Assembly: GCA_037389465.1 (NCBI GenBank)
Contig: JAZARR010000032.1
Span: 992,001 to 1,056,000, forward strand
Origin: Baylisascaris procyonis
Taxonomy: Eukaryota > Nematoda > Chromadorea > Rhabditida > Ascarididae
Direction of reading: 5' to 3'
Length of the DNA stretch: 64,000 nucleotides
Shown here in pieces: positions 24,701 through 36,922 of this stretch (within the stretch, counting starts at the first letter, position 1; every line of letters starts with the position of its first letter). The notes below the pieces were generated by a model. It was given only the letters and a program-made list of their open reading frames with translations, did no database searches and was not told the DNA's origin. The position numbers and the translations under genes are program-made.

Positions 24701-27671
24701 TGCGACATCTTTTACCATTGTATAAGAAATTAGACTTTCCCTCATTTTGTACTAAATAAAACGTGTTGACGTCAACGATCTTATCGAGAACGAGTGCCTT
24801 AAAAATAAAAATTGTTAGCTTATATTACCTGCATAGTTAATTTCAAGTTGTTTCTGAGAGGATGAGCCACTTTCCAGATTTATCGATGACAACCTTTTAT
24901 GTACCTTCGAGGCTTTACGTTACGTATCGATATTCGTAGAGCATACATCTTGTTTCTCATCGAACACTGCCTTCAAAAATATGGTTGATTCGATTTAGAG
25001 TTGTAATTCATGCTCAGTATTTCAGGTAAAGCGTACATCGAACCTGGAAAACAACTAAGATATCAACAAGAAGATTTTCATGCATATCATTTCAATTGTC
25101 AAAAGTGCAGGTATATAGATCTCTTGGAGTGAATTTAGTTCTTTGTTCTCTGCTTATTTTTTTATTTGTTTGCTATCTTCTGATCTCAACGAGTATATCG
25201 AAAAATTCAAACGATGACAATGTACGCAAGTGATGATTCGCCTTAGGTAGCTTTGTCTGATCATTTTAGAATAAGACGAATGTTTCCAATTATTTCGTTC
25301 TTAAAAGGTGTTTGTAGTGTTGAACTCAACGAAAGGGCTCGCATTTACAACGATCAACTCTATTGTCCTCGATGCTATGATCATCTACTTAAAGTGTGCT
25401 CAGCATGTCGTCGCCCCATTGACGATGAAAGGAGCGTATTCGCCCTTGGAAAACATTGGCATACTGATGTGAGGCGTTTGTTTTCATTTTATTAGATGTA
25501 CCTATCCATTCACAGAAATATTTTGCGTACACCGTTACCGCGCTTGTCTGTCTATGTTCGTCAGCCAGTCTAGTAGTTTCAATTCATCGCTCGAAAAAGC
25601 CATGACAGGAATCTTGAATATGTATAAGCTATCCCATGAACGATTTGCTATCTCTACTATTTTTGACTTTTTAGACCTTTAGAAGTTTGCATAGTAAATA
25701 TCAAGTCTCATGAAAAAGTCTCATCTGCTTGCACAAATATTTTTCTGCTTTCATATTGATATATCTATCTGCCGTTCGGTGTTAAATCGGGGACTGATAA
25801 AGTTAGAGCAAACACACATTGCCGCATCATCCTATAAAACGGCAAACGGTCGATGTTGTAAAATATTGTATTATTGTACCGGCTAACGCCATATTGTCTG
25901 TAGTTTGAAACTGTTTTTAGGCAATATAAGCGTTGCTTGAGTCATGTCGCATTTCCTGCTACTCTCTTCTTTTGTTTTTGATGCATAATTTTTGGGCACA
26001 ATTGATTGCTGCTAAGATAGCCCTTCAAAATTCCAGACAGTTTTGCTGTGAAAGTCAGGTAGATTCATTTGTTGCAGTTGCGTTTTCGTTTCAATAGCTT
26101 TTTTTTACGTAATGTTCCGCATTTGCAGCATTTCTTGTGCGCAAAATGCGAAAAGCCTTTCTATGGGAGTAAACATTATGAGAAACGTGAAAGAGCCTAT
26201 TGCGAGAGTTGCTACAAAAAGGTGATGCTTATACTCGAAATTATTTGCGCCATCGTAAATGGAGATTCTTTTTCACTCATACAAATCGATCAATTAGCAA
26301 AAGATTATATCACATGACATTAATGCTTCACAGGCTAATACGTATAATCAGAGTATTAACGTTATTTTTATTCGTTCATTTTATTTAGTGGCAACTTATC
26401 TAGAACATCTAAGCTGTATGATGGCTTCAGCTTAGCAATCATTGCAGTTTAAGTTAGGTAGTTGTTTGGAATAAGATTTACCATATTTCCTGCATTAAAT
26501 TTCAACTTGACCATCTCAAAAATAGTTTTCGTACTTAATAGTACTTAAAATTTTAATTATAAAAATTATCATTTCTTCATGCTGGTCGAAGAAATTTTTC
26601 ACCGAGATTTAAGCATTTAATAGTGCTAGAATATTTGCATGTATTTTAAAGTAATCGGATTCTGATATTATACCGATGTAATCATGGGAAAACCAATGTT
26701 TATGGATGAGCTTATCAGATGGGCGGAAATATAAAGACGCATATTATGATAGCTTCTCTAGTTTTCGACTATTTTTTATATAAAGGAACGTTTCAAAGTT
26801 CTTTTATGATTATATCGTCCGTGTATAATGAATATGATTGCAAATAGGATTACTTTAGGAATTCGCTGATGAGTGCTTTAAATGCAATGCTGGCCTAACT
26901 GGAGCTAGTTTGAAAGTATTCGCGAAATTTTGGTGTCCAAAATGCTATGCTTGCTCAACATGCGACCGCCCTTTGGATCAACGGTTAGTGGATGACAGAT
27001 ATCTTGGCATATTTAATATCGTACTCATGAAACGCATCCTTCCCCACTTAATACTCTTTTCAGTTTAACAGCAGTTTTATTATCGAACTCTAAAATGACA
27101 TAAATATGGCCGATTAGCTGTTATGTAAAACAGCACGCCTATCCTATCACCAATAATTGTTGAATTGGTTTGCGAAAATTGATGCATAACATTTTCTCCG
27201 CTAAGAAAACTTCAAAGATGACCTACACTGTAAAAGGAAATATAGTGTTACTTTACTGATTGTATGGATAGAATGAATTGCGGTGAGAGAATGAAATGGC
27301 ATGTGCTAGTGGGAAAATTCGTTAACATTGATCACATGTCTAGAGGATATGAATATAGCTGGATATTGGTTAATGCCATAAAATATTAGATATAAGAAAT
27401 GCAGGAGAAATAAAAATGCTCAACTATAAGTGCCACTTAAGCCTCAAATCGAATCGGATGAATGTTCTTTGTTCAGTAGTTCGTTAGTTGTGTGTTTTTC
27501 GTTGACGCTTTATAACTAAAAGGGCGTTTTATGAGATGCTAATTAACGCTAAGTGTAATGAACATATTTTTTTTCAGATCTAAAGTTGTTGAAATGGATA
27601 TGAGACCAATTTGCAAGAAATGCTTTGAGAAATTCCCCAAAGAGCTTAAACAACGAATGCTAAGGGCATAG
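21793..27671 (+). CDS. PINCH-family five-LIM adaptor (10 exons)
   Basis: A LIM-only adaptor. Known PINCH proteins bind integrin-linked kinase through LIM1 and act at integrin attachments, which in nematodes are the muscle dense bodies and M-lines. Exons: 21793-21806, 22103-22219, 22555-22667, 23720-23840, 24310-24371, 25026-25110, 25318-25468, 26129-26221, 26859-26983, 27578-27671. All phases agree and give 324 residues, against 325 in human LIMS1. LIM domains begin near Cys17, Cys78, Cys140, Cys198 and Cys258, with zinc ligands such as CARC, WHNEC, CEHD, CSAC and KHWH in place. The end [10 protein letters not shown] matches the family. The first exon is short: an acceptor at 21761-21763, a 29-base leader with two out-of-frame ATGs, then M-L-C-H. 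Similarity to human PINCH is only moderate (about half by eye), so this may correspond to C. elegans pin-2 rather than the highly conserved unc-97. Confidence 0.92.
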
Positions 27672-30600
27672 AGGATATGTGTTAACGCATATTCATTTTT
27701 TTTTCGCAAAAAATGTCATTGCCTGAGAGAAAAGTGCATTCAATCGCCTAATCCTTGTCGATTTCTTTTATTTTTACCATCGTTATAGTTGTTTATTATT
27801 GTTAGAGATGTTTCGATTTCCTATGGGAACGCAGTAAAGACCATATCGAGTAAATATTGCTTTTAAAGTCATTAAAATAACAGCTCATTAAGTACCTATT
27901 TTATTATAATTCATTTCTCAGAAATCTATGTGTTGCATATGAAGTAATCGTGTGGACATCTTAGATGCATACCGTATTTTTTTACCGTTACCTATTTTTC
28001 TTAGATACATACCGTACTTCTATTCTTTACCGTAGTTGTCGCATATGCTAAACATTCCTACTCGTTTACAAAAATGTGTTAACACCTTTTTTTTTGTTTT
28101 CTACTAAGCAATGACGGATTTGGAAAAAGTTACTCAAATAAATTGTTTATAAATCCAAGAAATTCTATTAAAATGAAATAGACAGCTGTAATAGAAAAGA
28201 TTGCATCTTTCAGCTGACATAAAAATGCCAATAGGTATTTTCAGGACAGATTCCCCGCTTGTTTATTTTTCTTTTCATATTTCATTCTGTGCAATATTTT
28301 CTCGCATTATTTCCTTCTACGATATACTCATATAGATTTACTGTGTTACTTAATCTAATGTATCATTCCCATGCAATATAGTTGAATGATTTTTGAGAGC
28401 GAAGTGCCTCGAATTTATGTAAGCTCATGTATCTTATATATGCCACTAACTGTTACGTGTTTTTTTTTTTTTTGTATGCACTATTGAAGTTGTCTCAATG
28501 ACTATTTTAAAAAGTTTTTCGTGAATTTTCGACTTTTTCGGCAAACGTTCCATAAAATAATGAATTAAGTTTCCATTGTTGATAATATTATTGCAATTTG
28601 CATTTTAAAAGTTTTATTTTTTTTTCTGTTTGCTACTTATAAAGATACAATGAAATAAATCCTTATTGCGGTTAGTAAGTCCAGCAACTGAAATAGCCTG
28701 ATTATTGCAGCGGAAAGATTATGAGCCGAAAGATATTTTAAAAGATGATAAGCATTATCTTTGATGCATCAGTGCCTATTGTTGATGTAAGCAGCCGAAA
28801 TTTACAATGATCAATGCTAATAGACGGAAAACGATGTTTCCGAGAGAAAACGTTGATAAAAACAAATATTCACTGATCTATAGGCTTCATTAGTTTTGAT
28901 AAAATGGATTATTTAATGCGGATTCAGTTTTGCATATGATTGAAAAAAAAAAAATTGCAAAACGACTTTTCTTTCATGGAAATTTTGAAAATTCTTTTTA
29001 AATAAATTTTCTTTCCTATTCATGGAATTTTTCACTGCGATGCTCCAAAATTTCTGTATATTACTTGTATTGCTACAGCTGAATTCTATTTGAACAGAAT
29101 CACTGAGCAGGAGGAACGATCAACATTTGCTTTCTCTGAACAAGTTGTTCATTACTGCTTATAGATTTTCGGAAATATAGTTTGGTAATGCGTATATGCT
29201 TCGTTGCATCCTAACCTTAATATTGTTTCGGAAGTAATGCTCTCAACGCCTCTTTGCGCTATAATCCGCCATTTTTCACGATGACTTTAGATGATCAATT
29301 TCGTCTAAAATATTATACTGCAATGACGGAGAAAAACGTTTCATTTTTCATCCTTTTTTTCGGCTTTCTAATATATAGGGGTCACATTTATAAGGAGCAA
29401 CCTCTTAATATACTGCAGGGAGGAATATCGTATACTACATGCGGTATAAACGCCTATACTCTGTAATATATAAATAAATGCATTTTACCGGAATTTCTAG
29501 CTAGCTGCTAGAGGGCAAAAATGAAAACGAAGAAAAACATTGAGGGTTGAATAGACCTTTAAAATGAACTGCCCTCTATTTCATTGAAAATAAGCAATAA
29601 ATTCTCCACATCGAATCGTACATTTTCGCTATTCAGGTCTTCGATGCCTCTCAATTGCCTCGAGGGAGTAAATGCGTTCAAATGATGAAATGAGAGCAAA
29701 GCAATTTGAATTTAGCACTATTCATACATGTACTTTTTGCATGAATAACGACGAATCTTCATCAGTTTTTTTCGATTCTTTTAAGGTTGATATTCCTGGA
29801 GGAAATATAACAAGATTCACGTTTAAACGCATCTCTTTTAATCTTTAGCGAATTTCCGCAAATGAAGTGCTTAAATGCACCGTCTCATTGCTCTTATAGT
29901 TTGTCCATGCATAGATTGAAGTCGCTTTTAACGTCGCTACCTCGTGTTTCTCTCATTTCCGTCGAAGGATAATTGAGGTGGAATTTTTATTTTCGCACTT
30001 TTTTTTCGATGGTAGTTCAAGAATTTCTTCTCACATTTCTATGATCATTGAATTTTCTCGCCCATAATAAAAAAAATGGTATTTTGTTCCCCACATTATG
30101 GTGACAATCTTATTATTCCGCTTTAAGATTTTCGTGAGATTAATTTAAACGATATCCTAGAACCTTTCATTCATTTATTACCTTTGTTTCTTTCTCATCA
30201 AATGGATTTTTGCTTACTTAGACCCTGCATTATCGTAATAGTTGCCTTTGATCGATTATGAATTTATATTCGGTGATCTGTTAATCATATCAATTTTTGA
30301 ATGTACTGTTAAGATGTCAGCGAGCAATATATAAATCTATAATTCATTAGTGATCTTTATCTATTGACGTTGTGTGCTCTTCGTTAGATTCTGCCAGACT
30401 ATATAACGATGAGTATGCGTCATTTGTTGTATTCTTCGCTTTGGTTTTGCGTAGCAACGCGATTGTTCAGTTCTTATCTCTTGTGTATGCGCTGCAGACA
30501 TAACAAAATCTTTGAAAATCGTTATCGATTCATCTATACAATCGTCGATTTATCACTCATCAAATATAAACATTCTTGTGTAGTAACATATGTCTTGTTA

Positions 30601-32015
30601 TGTCGTTTATGCCTTCTTGTTCGCTCTATGTCTTTCATGTCGTCGAAGTTTCATTGTAATATTGTTTACAAATCTCGTGGTAATGGGTATAATAGACTCA
30701 TTAGCTTGCAGTTTTTTTTTACATGAAACGGGGCACAAATTTTGCTTATTTTCATATGTGCATATGTGCATTTAATCGATGCATCTAGGTGTGTCGCTTA
30801 TAAATAAATTCTTTTTTATGAAATAAGTGAAATAACTGGCTATTAACAATTAATACTACTCCTCCAGAATGAAGTTGACGAGGGGAACAGCATCCGAAAC
30901 AAGCGGTCGTAAATTCTAGAAATCGATGCACAATGTAAGAAGAAAACTACAAAATGTAGCGAAAAAATGCTCGTAAAGTTTCCGGAAATTTAGAAAAAGT
31001 ATAAAAACAGCTGCACAAGAACTTCAAATCAAAGTATCGAGAATGCTGATGAAAATTACTAATGACTTGAGAGTAAGTTTGTGGAAAAAATAACGGGTGT
31101 ACTCAATAACTTCAAGCTATATCATGTTCGATCGTTTTCTGATCCTGTCTGACTAAAGCGCAAATAAGCAGCAATTTTACATATTCGGACGTCAGCCGCT
31201 TCCATCTAAATGAACCCGTCGGGGTGTATCGACGAGTCGTCTAGCCGCCCTTCTCTCTCAACGTTTAACTTTGTTTTTGTTTCTCTGTTAGGAAGTTCAC
31301 CACTGCTATTCAATGCAAAGTTTCCCGCTTTAGTCGGTCGCTTTAAGCCATCTAACTGCTGAGGATCGCTCTTGACATTGATTGAATTTAATTTCAGTTT
31401 TTTGCAAAATTCTCGAATTTAAATGCACTGCTGGTGACTAGTAAAGTTATGAGAATACAACTGCGCCGATTAAGGGGGAACTAGTATAGTAAGCAAATCG
31501 ATCAGTCTTACACTTATCATGCCTATTAGCTGTAATTTATCAAATTCGAGCAATATTCCTATTTGCTTTGTCTCCTATTAGCTTTAATTTGATTCCACAT
31601 AAAACTCTATCGGCCTATATGAAAAAGGCAGAATAAATCTTTCTTGAAAGTTTTATTCTAAACCTAGTAGCAGTATTAGTAAAGTTAGTTGCTCCTCTTC
31701 CTTTTATTCAACTCTTTAATTTTATTGTATTTTATTGAGATGAATTTAGAAAGAGTATGCTGTTTCATATTATAAAATATAAAACTATATGCTTTGATCA
31801 TTTCTTATAATCATACATTTATTCGCCTAGTGATGTATGGGATGCTATTCATAATCTATATCGGGATTTTTAACATTTTCTCCTTTGTTCGATATGTGTA
31901 TTGGAGATTATAAGTAAATTGCTTATTAGTCGATGAGATATAAACTCCTCTCCTTCATCTTAATGAACTGAAGAAATGTTAATTAGATGGAACTAAAACA
32001 TTTTTTTTGTTACAG
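27672..32015. other. Spacer 3' of the PINCH gene
   Basis: AT-rich sequence with several homopolymer runs (for example near 28460-28473). A possible exon in frame at 29227-29337 (around TLDDQFRLKYY) and a 49-codon frame beginning ATG near 31211 look slightly coding-like, but no exon chain could be built. Nothing else is supported. Confidence 0.3.
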
Positions 32016-32151
32016 AGGATGCTTCTCGGGTTATACTACTAACGCAAAGTTGATTTATGCTCTATTAACATCTGAGGTGCACAATAAGCATATGAGGTTT
32101 GTGCTAATCAACGACCAGACATTCGATGAATTGAGAAGATCTAGCAGCTGA
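32016..32151 (+). CDS. Candidate terminal exon, unknown protein
   Basis: A good acceptor (T-run then GTTACAG, ending 32015) opens a frame that needs two bases from an upstream exon and runs to TGA 32149-32151. The peptide includes GYTTNAKLIYALL and KHMRFVLINDQTFDELRR, which reads as real protein. It faintly recalls TRAPP-complex longin proteins such as TRAPPC2L, but I could not align it convincingly. The upstream exon was not found. The next exon chain (from 32315) cannot be joined to it in phase. Confidence 0.35.
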
Positions 32152-32314
32152 GTAGAGCTTCTATGGAATGCTTGGCTATAGGAGGCTTAATCCATATATC
32201 CGTCTAATTAAACGTTGAGTGATCTCCCCACTCAAGCACGCTGATAATATTTTGCAATGACAAAGGTGACGTGAAAGATTTCGCTAAGCTGCATCGTAAA
32301 TATTCCCACTTTAG

Positions 32315-33251
32315 ATCCTAAAATAGCGCTTTTATTCAATGGAGCTAGAACGTTCATAAAGAGCTTAAGTTTGAATAACCAAATTGTTTATCGCTTTGCG
32401 AGTGAAAATTGTTCATTTGAAGTGAATGCGTATAAGTTTCCATTAAATCGTAGCGATGAAATATGGCCGAGCCGATTAATGGCTGCCCATAGTAGGATCG
32501 TTTGGCCTCATTATGATTCACCACCTTCTAGGTGAGTTGCAAACGCTTTTATCTTTCATGAAGTTTGCAAATTGCAATACAAGCTATCGGATGCAACTAT
32601 GAAACGATTTCTTTTTCAACTGACCATTTGTGCATTCGGGCTTATCGTTTTGCGATTGTTTTTTTTTTTTTTTGCATAGGTTGGCGAAGGTTAGCCCAGT
32701 AGGCCAAGATGCAAGAGCACATATACTGCTGGGCTTCTAGATGTGTATTTCAGTTTCAGGATGCATTTCGGTTTCTAGACGTGTATTTGCAATGCTTTAT
32801 GTCATTTTTCTGCTCAAATTCGAACTCGTTCGAACCTCGTTGTGATTTTGCAGTAAAAGCACTTGCATAATTTATGATGCTCCCATGTGAGCAATAGCCA
32901 TCTGTTCATAACGAGTCACTTCTTGCATAAGTTAAGTCTTTCTTCGTTACCGTTCGCATTTAAAGCGATCAAAAACAGAAGGTTAGCGGAGCAACGTTCA
33001 GATGAAGATGGATCGAATTTCCATTGCATAGCGACTGATGATATAAGAAGAGAAGAAAGCTTTATGCATAGGCTCGACGAGGATAAACAAGCCACTATGT
33101 GGCAATGTAATGCATCAACATTTAGCTACTCGTTTCATTGCTTCTCGCCGTTCAATGATTTTGTTTTTTTCTGGCTGTTGTAATCTTTACTATTGCAGTT
33201 GAAATACTGTTGAATCTGCCGATTTTCGATGTTATTTCAATGATTATCTAG
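32315..33251 (+). CDS. Unrecognised gene, last three exons
   Basis: Three exons join with correct phases: 32315-32531 (donor GTGAGT), 32979-33106 (donor GTAATG) and 33199-33251 (acceptor TTGCAG, stop TAG 33249-33251). They encode about 132 residues. The first part includes FNGARTFIKSL and IWPSRLMAAHSRIVWPHYD, the middle is strongly charged (RLAEQRSDEDGSNF, RREESFMHRLDEDKQ), and the end is hydrophobic. The first exon needs one base from an upstream exon that I did not find. I do not recognise the family and see no signal peptide or transmembrane region in this part. The last intron is 92 bases and typical for nematodes. Confidence 0.5.
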
Positions 33252-34402
33252 TGGGAGAGAAAATTTTTGAGCAAAACATGAAGGAAATCTGTTGCATTAT
33301 TGAATGTTCAACTGAGCTGAAGCATATCGAAAGCGTGGCACATTTTGATGACACAAATATTTTATAATATAGGAATATCAAATTTAATATATCTTCATCT
33401 TCCTGACAGCATATATGGAAAAAAATTAAACTGCAAAAAAAACCATCGAATATTGCCACTAATGAAAACGCAAAATTGTCTTCAGTCTCGGTGATATTCT
33501 AATAATGTATCATTTTGCAAGATGAATATATTATGGCTGTGTTTCATCCGTCTCTTGCAAGCAGCATTTATTTCTCTTCTCAGAGGCCATTTTGCATTTT
33601 ATCACTTCCTCCATCCGCCGGCATAGCGAAGAGCGATGAAAAAAAAACTGTTTGTAATAATCAGTAAATCTACACCACTGAATGAAAGTGCTTAAAATCA
33701 ACGAACCTTGAATGGAATTTTTGTGCGCTGCAGCTCCATATAAAATTCATCGCAAAAAAAAATTTTTTTTTTTGCTTATTAGGAAAACAATTCCATATAA
33801 AATTCATTGCCGATACGCTCTACTCCTTTTTTTTCGCTTTCAGCCAGCTATTTCATTTTGCTGCTCTTTTAACGCTTTGAGATTGTTTATGCGTGGCGCA
33901 GTCACCATTTCACCTATCGCTTAACGTTTTCCTGGACTTCTTTAGATCTTTGAGCTCTTAAGCCGCTTTCAATATTCGCTCATCGTTGAACTGGCTGATA
34001 TCCTTGCTTAGTCTTCGCTTTATCGTTCCGCAAGGGGAATGGATATTCAACGCCACTAAGCTTATCACGTCTGAGCAGTTCGTTTTTTCTGCATCAGCTG
34101 CCTTGTTTTCTTTTTTATATGATTAACTTTCTCTAATGGAAATTCAATTTTTGCCCACGCAACGCAACGCATTATCGTTTTAATGAATCACTCGTAATCA
34201 GCATCAATATTTTATGACGTTTTCCAGTTTTGAAACTTAAAACCTCTCATATTCATGACGTCTAATGTACGCTCGAAATTCTTTTTTTTTCAGAGTTGAT
34301 CTCATCAGTCATATAGCTCATTTGAGTTCATCGTTATGAATGATTGCCTTGGCTAGCACATCGTTGCTTCCAACTTTAAAGAACGGTATTTTCTTGATTT
34401 TT
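33252..34402. other. Spacer with possible small exons
   Basis: Mostly AT-rich. A strong acceptor near 34294 (T-run, CAG) is followed by a short frame ending at TGA near 34340, which could be a terminal exon. Direct copies of CCATATAAAATTCAT occur near 33736 and 33793. No gene model is supported. Confidence 0.3.
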
Positions 34403-34642
34403 TCACAAGCAATTTCTTGTTGAATTCAATAATACATTTATTCTCACTTGTTCTTCTCTCATCATGGGAAATATAGCTCCATGAAGACAGCTATCGTCCA
34501 CATAGTAGTAGTTCATTTCTGTCAGTGTTGCTGCAGTCCATCCCCTTGTCATTGTGCTCTTTGATTTCATGTCTTCAAACAAAGATTGTGCTCGCTTCCC
34601 CCTGTATAAATTGACGAGTGAACTTTCGATGATGACTCTCAA
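34403..34642 (-). CDS. Weak candidate single-exon frame
   Basis: A 79-residue minus-strand frame beginning with ATG. It has balanced, coding-like composition (around RGKRAQSLFEDMK, MTRGWTAATLTEMN, YYYVDDSCLHGAIFPMM). No conserved motif, signal peptide or membrane segment is recognised. It may be an exon of a larger gene, or chance. Confidence 0.2.
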   Translation of the reverse strand: MRVIIESSLVNLYRGKRAQSLFEDMKSKSTMTRGWTAATLTEMNYYYVDDSCLHGAIFPMMREEQVRINVLLNSTRNCL

Positions 34643-34982
34643 AATTAATTTCGTCCCCTTTTCATGTGCATAATGTAAATTGTGATGAAACTCTCATATT
34701 TCGTTATTGTTTTTTATGTTGATTGACGTTTATGCTCGAACAACTGTAGGAATCTATCTCTTGCAGAGTTTGTTGATTATGAAGCCAATTGTGGCTAGCA
34801 GCAAGTGACGAAAGGTGCCATCCTTCGACAACTTATCTCGTATAATAAAGTCAATTTCGTCTAATTTTGACTTTTTTTTTTTCTCATTCTAACGCAATTC
34901 TACTTCCGTCTCTTCACTTCGCCATCAGCTCTTTTTTCTCCTTCTTTAACAGATTCCGAGAATTTTAGATATATAATCTTGC

Positions 34983-36636
34983 ATGATTATTCCGTCAAAT
35001 CTAGCAGTCATTCATTTGTCGAGAATTCATCGCAGTTGTTTACGTCCGAAGCTTTCTTCAACTGCCGCATTTGAGATCCTCAGCAGTTTCGCGCCACCAG
35101 ACTTTCCTGGTTGTTGGCAGTGTGGGAATGGGCCCTTCACATGCAGGTAGGCAATAATGCTTAGTCAGTTCAATCAAGCTTCTAACCGTGCCAAGGTTTA
35201 TACTACAGATGAGGAGGTTAACTATGAGAGCATTATTTCACATCTCTCATCTTTTTTGTTAAATTGTGACATCGACGAATCAGTTGAGTAGATATCAGCT
35301 CTTCTGATATTTTCCTCCACTTCCTAAATAATTGGACATTTATGCCAATTTTATGCCATAAGAACCTTTGTTTATCGCTCATGTATAATATATATTGGAA
35401 TGTATGTTTAATTGGCAAGAATATATTGTTTAAAGCGTTAGATTGAAACGTTCTGTACCAATGATGGCTCTAATTATTTAAAGCATCACCACTAGTACAT
35501 TCTGCTATTGTCTTTATATGTCTATTAATTAAATAAGAATTCAGCCGAAGATTTTTCTTCATTCTATGTTGTTTTTTCTTCTCGCAGCTGAAAAACAACG
35601 AATTAGAAACTATACTCTCAGCGCTTTGCAGTATTAGAGGTATTGAGTATTTGTTATTTTATCTTTAGCATTTGCTATCGACCCGTTCCGAAATACTGAG
35701 CCCATTTATGACATTCGATTTGGATTTTATTACTTAAGTGATGGGAAACATTTCTAAGAATTTCATTCACGTTATTATTCACACAGCTCATTGTTGATTG
35801 CGTATGCTAGACTATGCTCTAACCTGGAATCGCCGGAATATCACGAGCTCATATTCCACTTGATTCTTTTTTTTTAAATAAAATAATGCGTAATTTTCTC
35901 CCCATTCCTTTTTCTGAATTTCTGAAATGCACTCTTCCTTGACCGAGAGATTCATCAATTTTAGCTCGCTGAAAAATTTTGTGATACAAATAACAGGCTA
36001 TATATTTCCCAATTCTATGTTGTATATACATGGAATATGCCTCTGAAAGAATCGTTGATGCACTCCTATTTCAAGCGTCAGCTGACTCAACTCGACTTCC
36101 ATACTATTGCAGACGTCATATATTGCCACTGATGTTGCAGTCGTTGGAACTCTGCGGAGGAAACTTTCGCTACCTTCTAAATCGTTGGCGAATCTGCTTA
36201 TTTTCTTCTTTCGTTATATTCCATTCGTTGCTATCAGTAAATTTGACGTCTTATTCTTTCGTTGATTTGACGATCTATGCTATCAGCTATTAATTGTAGT
36301 CGCTGAGCAATTTTATATTTATTCAATTCAAAGGAAATATTCGATAAAACTGATAAATTCTTTTTCCCGTCAAATTCTTTCGCAGATTTACCTCAATGCT
36401 CTTTGGTGCTTCAGTTGTTACCTTTTCACTTCCATAGTTTTCGAGTTCCTTTTCCTGAATGCACTTGTCTCATTTCATTTGCTTCTATGTTCTCTTTGCT
36501 ACACTTCATTTATGGGCTAATTTATTCTTTTCTAATGGAAAGTTGCACACCAGAAATTGCTTCATTAAACGAATGGCACCCACCATTAGATATCTTCAAT
36601 AAATTCATTTCTTCGTTTAGTGTTCACTGTGTATAA
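34983..36636 (+). CDS. Unrecognised gene, incomplete multi-exon model
   Basis: Best-supported chain: 35084-35146 (encodes RLSWLLAVWEWALHMQ, donor CAG-GTAGGC), 35588-35646 (ELETILSALCSIRG) and 35787-35877 (LLIAYARLCSNLESPEYHEL, then TAA), all in phase. The alternating helical, Leu- and Ala-rich character resembles helical-repeat proteins such as FASTK or PPR types, but this is a guess. Upstream, 34983-35146 is also open from an ATG in a different frame with a basic, mitochondrial-presequence-like start (MIIPSNLAVIHLSRIHR). Another frame from an acceptor at 34953 stops at TGA just before the chain. Downstream, 35997-36296 and 36386-36636 are open after good acceptors, again in competing frames. 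The region almost certainly holds a gene, but a frameshift, sequence error or missed exons prevent a full model. Confidence 0.4.
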
Positions 36637-36922
36637 ATTTGTACTCTTCCATTATGCAATTACTTTGCACATATTGAATGAGAGAATACGTCATCTTGCA
36701 AGTTTACTTCATATGGAGTAGCGAGTTAGAAATGTTTGCTTCATATGCCAAGAAAGAGACTCTGAATTGATGATTGCTTTCAAAAATAAAGTAAATGCAA
36801 TATTCTGAATAGCTAAACTCTTCTCGTCGACGCAAAGTTTCAGTTATCGTCCTATTTTGCGAGTTTTTGTTGACATTGAACATGATATTTTGGTCGTTTT
36901 AACGGATGTTTTCAGTTTTAAG

